Source: Clostridiales bacterium (GTDB lineage: Bacteria; Bacillota; Clostridia; Christensenellales; Aristaeellaceae). From it: a stretch of 26,443 nt of DNA. Shown here one piece after another: positions 24,101-26,443 of the stretch (positions are counted from its first letter, which is position 1; each line of letters starts with the position of its first letter). The position numbers and the translations under genes are program-made. The stretch is from assembly GCA_004556545.1 (NCBI GenBank), contig SFGO01000029.1:1-26443 (forward strand), written 5' to 3'. The notes beneath the pieces are model-generated. The model did not search any database. It was given only the letters and a program-made list of their open reading frames with translations, and had not been told where the DNA came from.

Positions 24101-26443
24101 ATGAAAATACAGGGCGCAAATTGGAAACGAGTGCTCTCATTCCTGCTGGTGGGCGTTATGCTGCTGGCAAATGTGGGCTTGGCAGAAGAAATGCCTGCGG
24201 TGGAGGAAGCCCCCGCTGTGGTGGAGAACGTTCAGCCTGTGGTGCAGGAAGAACCGGCAGCGGAAAAACCCGCTGAACCCGAACCCCAGCCTGAACCCGA
24301 ACCCGCACAGCCCGTGAAGGAAGAGAACACGGCCGCCCCTGAAGAACCGGAAACGACGGAAAAGTCCGAGGAACCGGCGGCTCCGGAAATCAGCGAAGAA
24401 CCGGCTGCGGAGCCGGAAGTGACGGAAGAACCCCAGCCTTCCGAAGAAGTCCCGGAAGCAACGGAAGAGCCGGAAGCAACGGAAGAACCCGAAGCGACGG
24501 AAGAGCCTGAAACGACGGAAGAGCCCGAAGAAATGGAAGAGCTTTCCGTTCAATTCTGGACGGATATGCGTTATGCAGTAGCCGGAACAGAGGCGATGCG
24601 CTTTCAGCTACGTGTGGCCGGAGGCCTTGCACCTTACCAGGCTGAGGTGGTCGTGCTCTGCGGCGCGCAGGAAGTCGAACGCAATACGCTGAGCGTTTCG
24701 GAAGCGGAAGAGCTTGTCGTCATGCCCCAGAGCGGCGGAAGCTATACCGTGCAGGTGACGGTCAGCGATGCAAACGGCCATACGGCATTCGCTCAGGCCG
24801 AACTGCCCGTGTCCGAAACGGCAACGGAGTCCGATTGGGCTGCCGCGGCCCGCAGCGTAAAGCTGACCGGCGATTTTGCCGAGGATCTGATTGCCGTTGC
24901 CAAGACGCAGCTCGGCTATCAGGAAAGCGAAAAGAATTTTGTGATGGACGGCAATGGCCAGAAGAAGGGTTATACCCGTTACGGCGACTGGTACGGCTCC
25001 GCCTATGCCGACTGGAACGCTCTGTTTGTGAGCTTCTGCGCCAACTATGCGGAAGTGGAGGGCTTCCCCGCCGCTGCCAACGCTGCCGCGATGAAGCAGG
25101 CTCTTGGCAGCGCCTATAAGACCGGTAGCTATGCGCCCAAGGCCGGGGATCTGGTTTTCCTGAACAGCCCCGAACGGGTTGCGGTGATCGCGGCCGTGGA
25201 TGGAAAGACGATCCGCGCCATCGAGGGCGATGTGAACGGAACGGTTGCCAATACCAACTATACGATCGGCAGCAGTGAGATCGCCGGTTATATGGCCATG
25301 GACGTGCTGAAGCAGCGCGCCGGTCTGCCGGTGGCGGAGGACGAAGAACTGGTTGCGGAAGCAAAGACCGTTGCCGCCGTCAACAGCGCTCTGACGATTG
25401 TCACGCAGCCTGCGGATGCGAACGCGGCGGAAAACGCGACGGTTTCTTTCACGGTGAAAGCCAGCGGAACGGGCCTGGGCTATCAGTGGCAGTTCAGCCC
25501 GGACGGAAAGAACTGGAGCAACACGAAGATGACCGGCTACAACACCGACACCATGAAGGTGCAGGCGCTGGCCTATCGGAATAACTATGAATACCGCTGC
25601 GTGATTACGGACGCGCAGGGGAACAGTGTGATCTCCAACGGCGCGAAGCTGACGATCGGCACGTCCAGCGCGATTTCGATCACCCAGCAGCCCGCGAATG
25701 CGGTGGCTCCTGCTAACGCCTATGTCACCTTCACGGTGAAGGCCAGTGGAACGGGCCTGAGCTATCAGTGGCAGTTTAGCCCGGACGGAAAGAACTGGAG
25801 CAATACGAAGATGACCGGCTACAACACCAACACCCTGACGGTGCAGGCGTTGTCCCACCGGAACAACTATGAGTACCGCTGCGTGATTACGGACGCGCAG
25901 GGGAACAGCGCGACCTCCAACGGCGCGAAGCTGACGATCGGCACGTCCAGCGCGATTGCGATTACCGAACAGCCCGCTAATGCAGCAGCCCCGGTCAACG
26001 AGTTTGTCACCTTCACGGTGAAGGCCAGCGGAACGAATCTGAGCTACCAGTGGCAGTTCACCGCGGACGGAAAGAACTGGAGCAACACGAAGATGACCGG
26101 CTACAACACCAACACCCTGACGGTGCAGGCGTTGTCCTACCGGAACAACTATGAGTACCGCTGCGTGATTACGGACGCGCAGGGGAACAGCGTGACCTCC
26201 AACGGCGCGAAGCTGACGATCGGCGCGTCCAGCGCGATTGCGATCACCCAGCAGCCCGCGAATGCGTCGGCCCCGGTGAATGCCTATGTCACCTTCATGG
26301 TGAAGGCCAGCGGAACGAATCTGAGCTACCAGTGGCAGTTCACTGCGGACGGAAAGAACTGGAGCAACACGAAGATGACCGGCTACAACACCAACACCCT
26401 GACGGTGCAGGCGTTGTCCTACCGGAACAACTATGAGTACCGC
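24101..26443 (+). CDS. Secreted multidomain protein: Pro/Glu/Thr stalk, Ig-like domain, degenerate CHAP domain, tandem Ig-like repeats (3' end outside the window)
   Basis: The frame stays open for 781 codons to the window end. Residues 1-28 are a signal peptide (KR, hydrophobic core, cleavage after GLA). Residues 30-147 are a Pro/Glu/Thr/Ala stalk with EEPEAT microrepeats. Residues 148-238 look like an Ig or PKD-like domain. Residues 258-402 match the clostridial CHAP fold: IAVAKTQLGYQES, YTRYGDWYGSAYADW, YAPKAGDLVF and AIEGDVNG. Where CHAP amidases have the catalytic Cys (APWCAMFVSWC) this protein has Asn306 (ADWNALFVSFC), and where they have the catalytic His (HVGIV) it has Arg359 (RVAVI). 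So it is probably inactive and may bind rather than cut peptidoglycan. From residue 430 on come 94-residue Ig-like repeats with YQWQF and YEYRCVITD. GGGAGGAG precedes the ATG. Function is unknown; adhesin or wall-binding surface protein is likely. Confidence 0.9.
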   Translation, partial: MKIQGANWKRVLSFLLVGVMLLANVGLAEEMPAVEEAPAVVENVQPVVQEEPAAEKPAEPEPQPEPEPAQPVKEENTAAPEEPETTEKSEEPAAPEISEEPAAEPEVTEEPQPSEEVPEATEEPEATEEPEATEEPETTEEPEEMEELSVQFWTDMRYAVAGTEAMRFQLRVAGGLAPYQAEVVVLCGAQEVERNTLSVSEAEELVVMPQSGGSYTVQVTVSDANGHTAFAQAELPVSETATESDWAAAARSVKLTGDFAEDLIAVAKTQLGYQESEKNFVMDGNGQKKGYTRYGDWYGSAYADWNALFVSFCANYAEVEGFPAAANAAAMKQALGSAYKTGSYAPKAGDLVFLNSPERVAVIAAVDGKTIRAIEGDVNGTVANTNYTIGSSEIAGYMAMDVLKQRAGLPVAEDEELVAEAKTVAAVNSALTIVTQPADANAAENATVSFTVKASGTGLGYQWQFSPDGKNWSNTKMTGYNTDTMKVQALAYRNNYEYRCVITDAQGNSVISNGAKLTIGTSSAISITQQPANAVAPANAYVTFTVKASGTGLSYQWQFSPDGKNWSNTKMTGYNTNTLTVQALSHRNNYEYRCVITDAQGNSATSNGAKLTIGTSSAIAITEQPANAAAPVNEFVTFTVKASGTNLSYQWQFTADGKNWSNTKMTGYNTNTLTVQALSYRNNYEYRCVITDAQGNSVTSNGAKLTIGASSAIAITQQPANASAPVNAYVTFMVKASGTNLSYQWQFTADGKNWSNTKMTGYNTNTLTVQALSYRNNYEYR
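25388..26443 (+). repeat. At least four tandem 282-nt repeats encoding Ig-like domains
   Basis: Units start at 25388, 25670, 25952 and 26234, the last cut by the window edge. The period is exactly 282 nt (94 codons), measured from the recurring GTGCAGGCG at 25559, 25841, 26123 and 26405. Units 3 and 4 are almost identical at the base level, including synonymous sites. Units 1-2 share QWQFSPDGK and units 3-4 share QWQFTADGK. Confidence 0.95.

Noticed and set aside
24137..25858. Minus-strand frames, including a 416-codon one and a Phe/Arg-rich one, opposite the Ig-repeat gene
   Set aside because: Their apparent repeats simply mirror the Glu/Pro stalk and the Ig repeats on the plus strand, which has a signal peptide, a ribosome site and a promoter.
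25388..26443. Possible CRISPR or other direct-repeat array
   Set aside because: The 282-nt period is an exact multiple of three inside one open frame and encodes Ig-like domains; there are no short repeats with unique spacers.

Overview
This 26.4 kb window looks like chromosomal DNA of an anaerobic Gram-positive bacterium of the class Clostridia, probably a gut commensal. The evidence is strong Shine-Dalgarno sites, moderately high GC, a split CpsC/CpsD tyrosine-kinase pair with a PHP-type CpsB phosphatase, an LCP transferase, and a CHAP/Ig-like secreted protein. Lineage below class is a guess. No rRNA, tRNA, IS element or CRISPR array was found.

Left part (1-5031). A gene-poor stretch with a long hairpin (1-471) is followed by a small minus-strand gene (472-723) resembling the C-terminal domain of fatty-acid kinase FakA. 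Next come a PflA-like radical SAM protein (837-1733) and a clear, AT-rich homologue of the methyl-directed restriction enzyme DpnI (1774-2556), which stands alone. A divergent pair follows: an AraC-type regulator (2734-3525, minus) and a GH4 alpha-galactosidase (3691-5031), arranged like melR-melA.

Central part (5058-23807). After a terminator, a promoter and a leader of about 220 nt, an 18.4 kb co-directional operon encodes an apparently complete Wzx/Wzy-dependent exopolysaccharide or capsule pathway. It starts with control genes (Wzz-like CpsC, BY-kinase CpsD, phosphatase CpsB, LCP ligase). The initiating polyprenyl-phosphate sugar-phosphate transferase follows. Next is a CDP-sugar block: rfbF, rfbG, rfbH, a ThDP-dependent acetolactate-synthase-like enzyme and an NAD(P)-dependent epimerase/reductase. 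The end holds three glycosyltransferases (GT8, GT2, GT4), the Wzy polymerase, a TupA-type ATP-grasp protein and the Wzx flippase. The CDP-sugar block matches the logic of yersiniose synthesis (DdhA-DdhB-DdhC-YerE-YerF), so the polymer may carry a branched 3,6-dideoxy sugar. The usual E3 reductase (ddhD) is not in the window. The GT8-to-Wzy stretch is visibly more AT-rich than its flanks.

Right part (23808-26443). A near-consensus promoter and a 5' leader of about 185 nt with a 13-nt repeat precede a secreted protein that runs off the window. It has a signal peptide, a Pro/Glu/Thr-rich stalk, an Ig-like domain, a CHAP-like domain that appears to have lost its catalytic Cys and His, and at least four tandem Ig-like repeats of exactly 282 nt.
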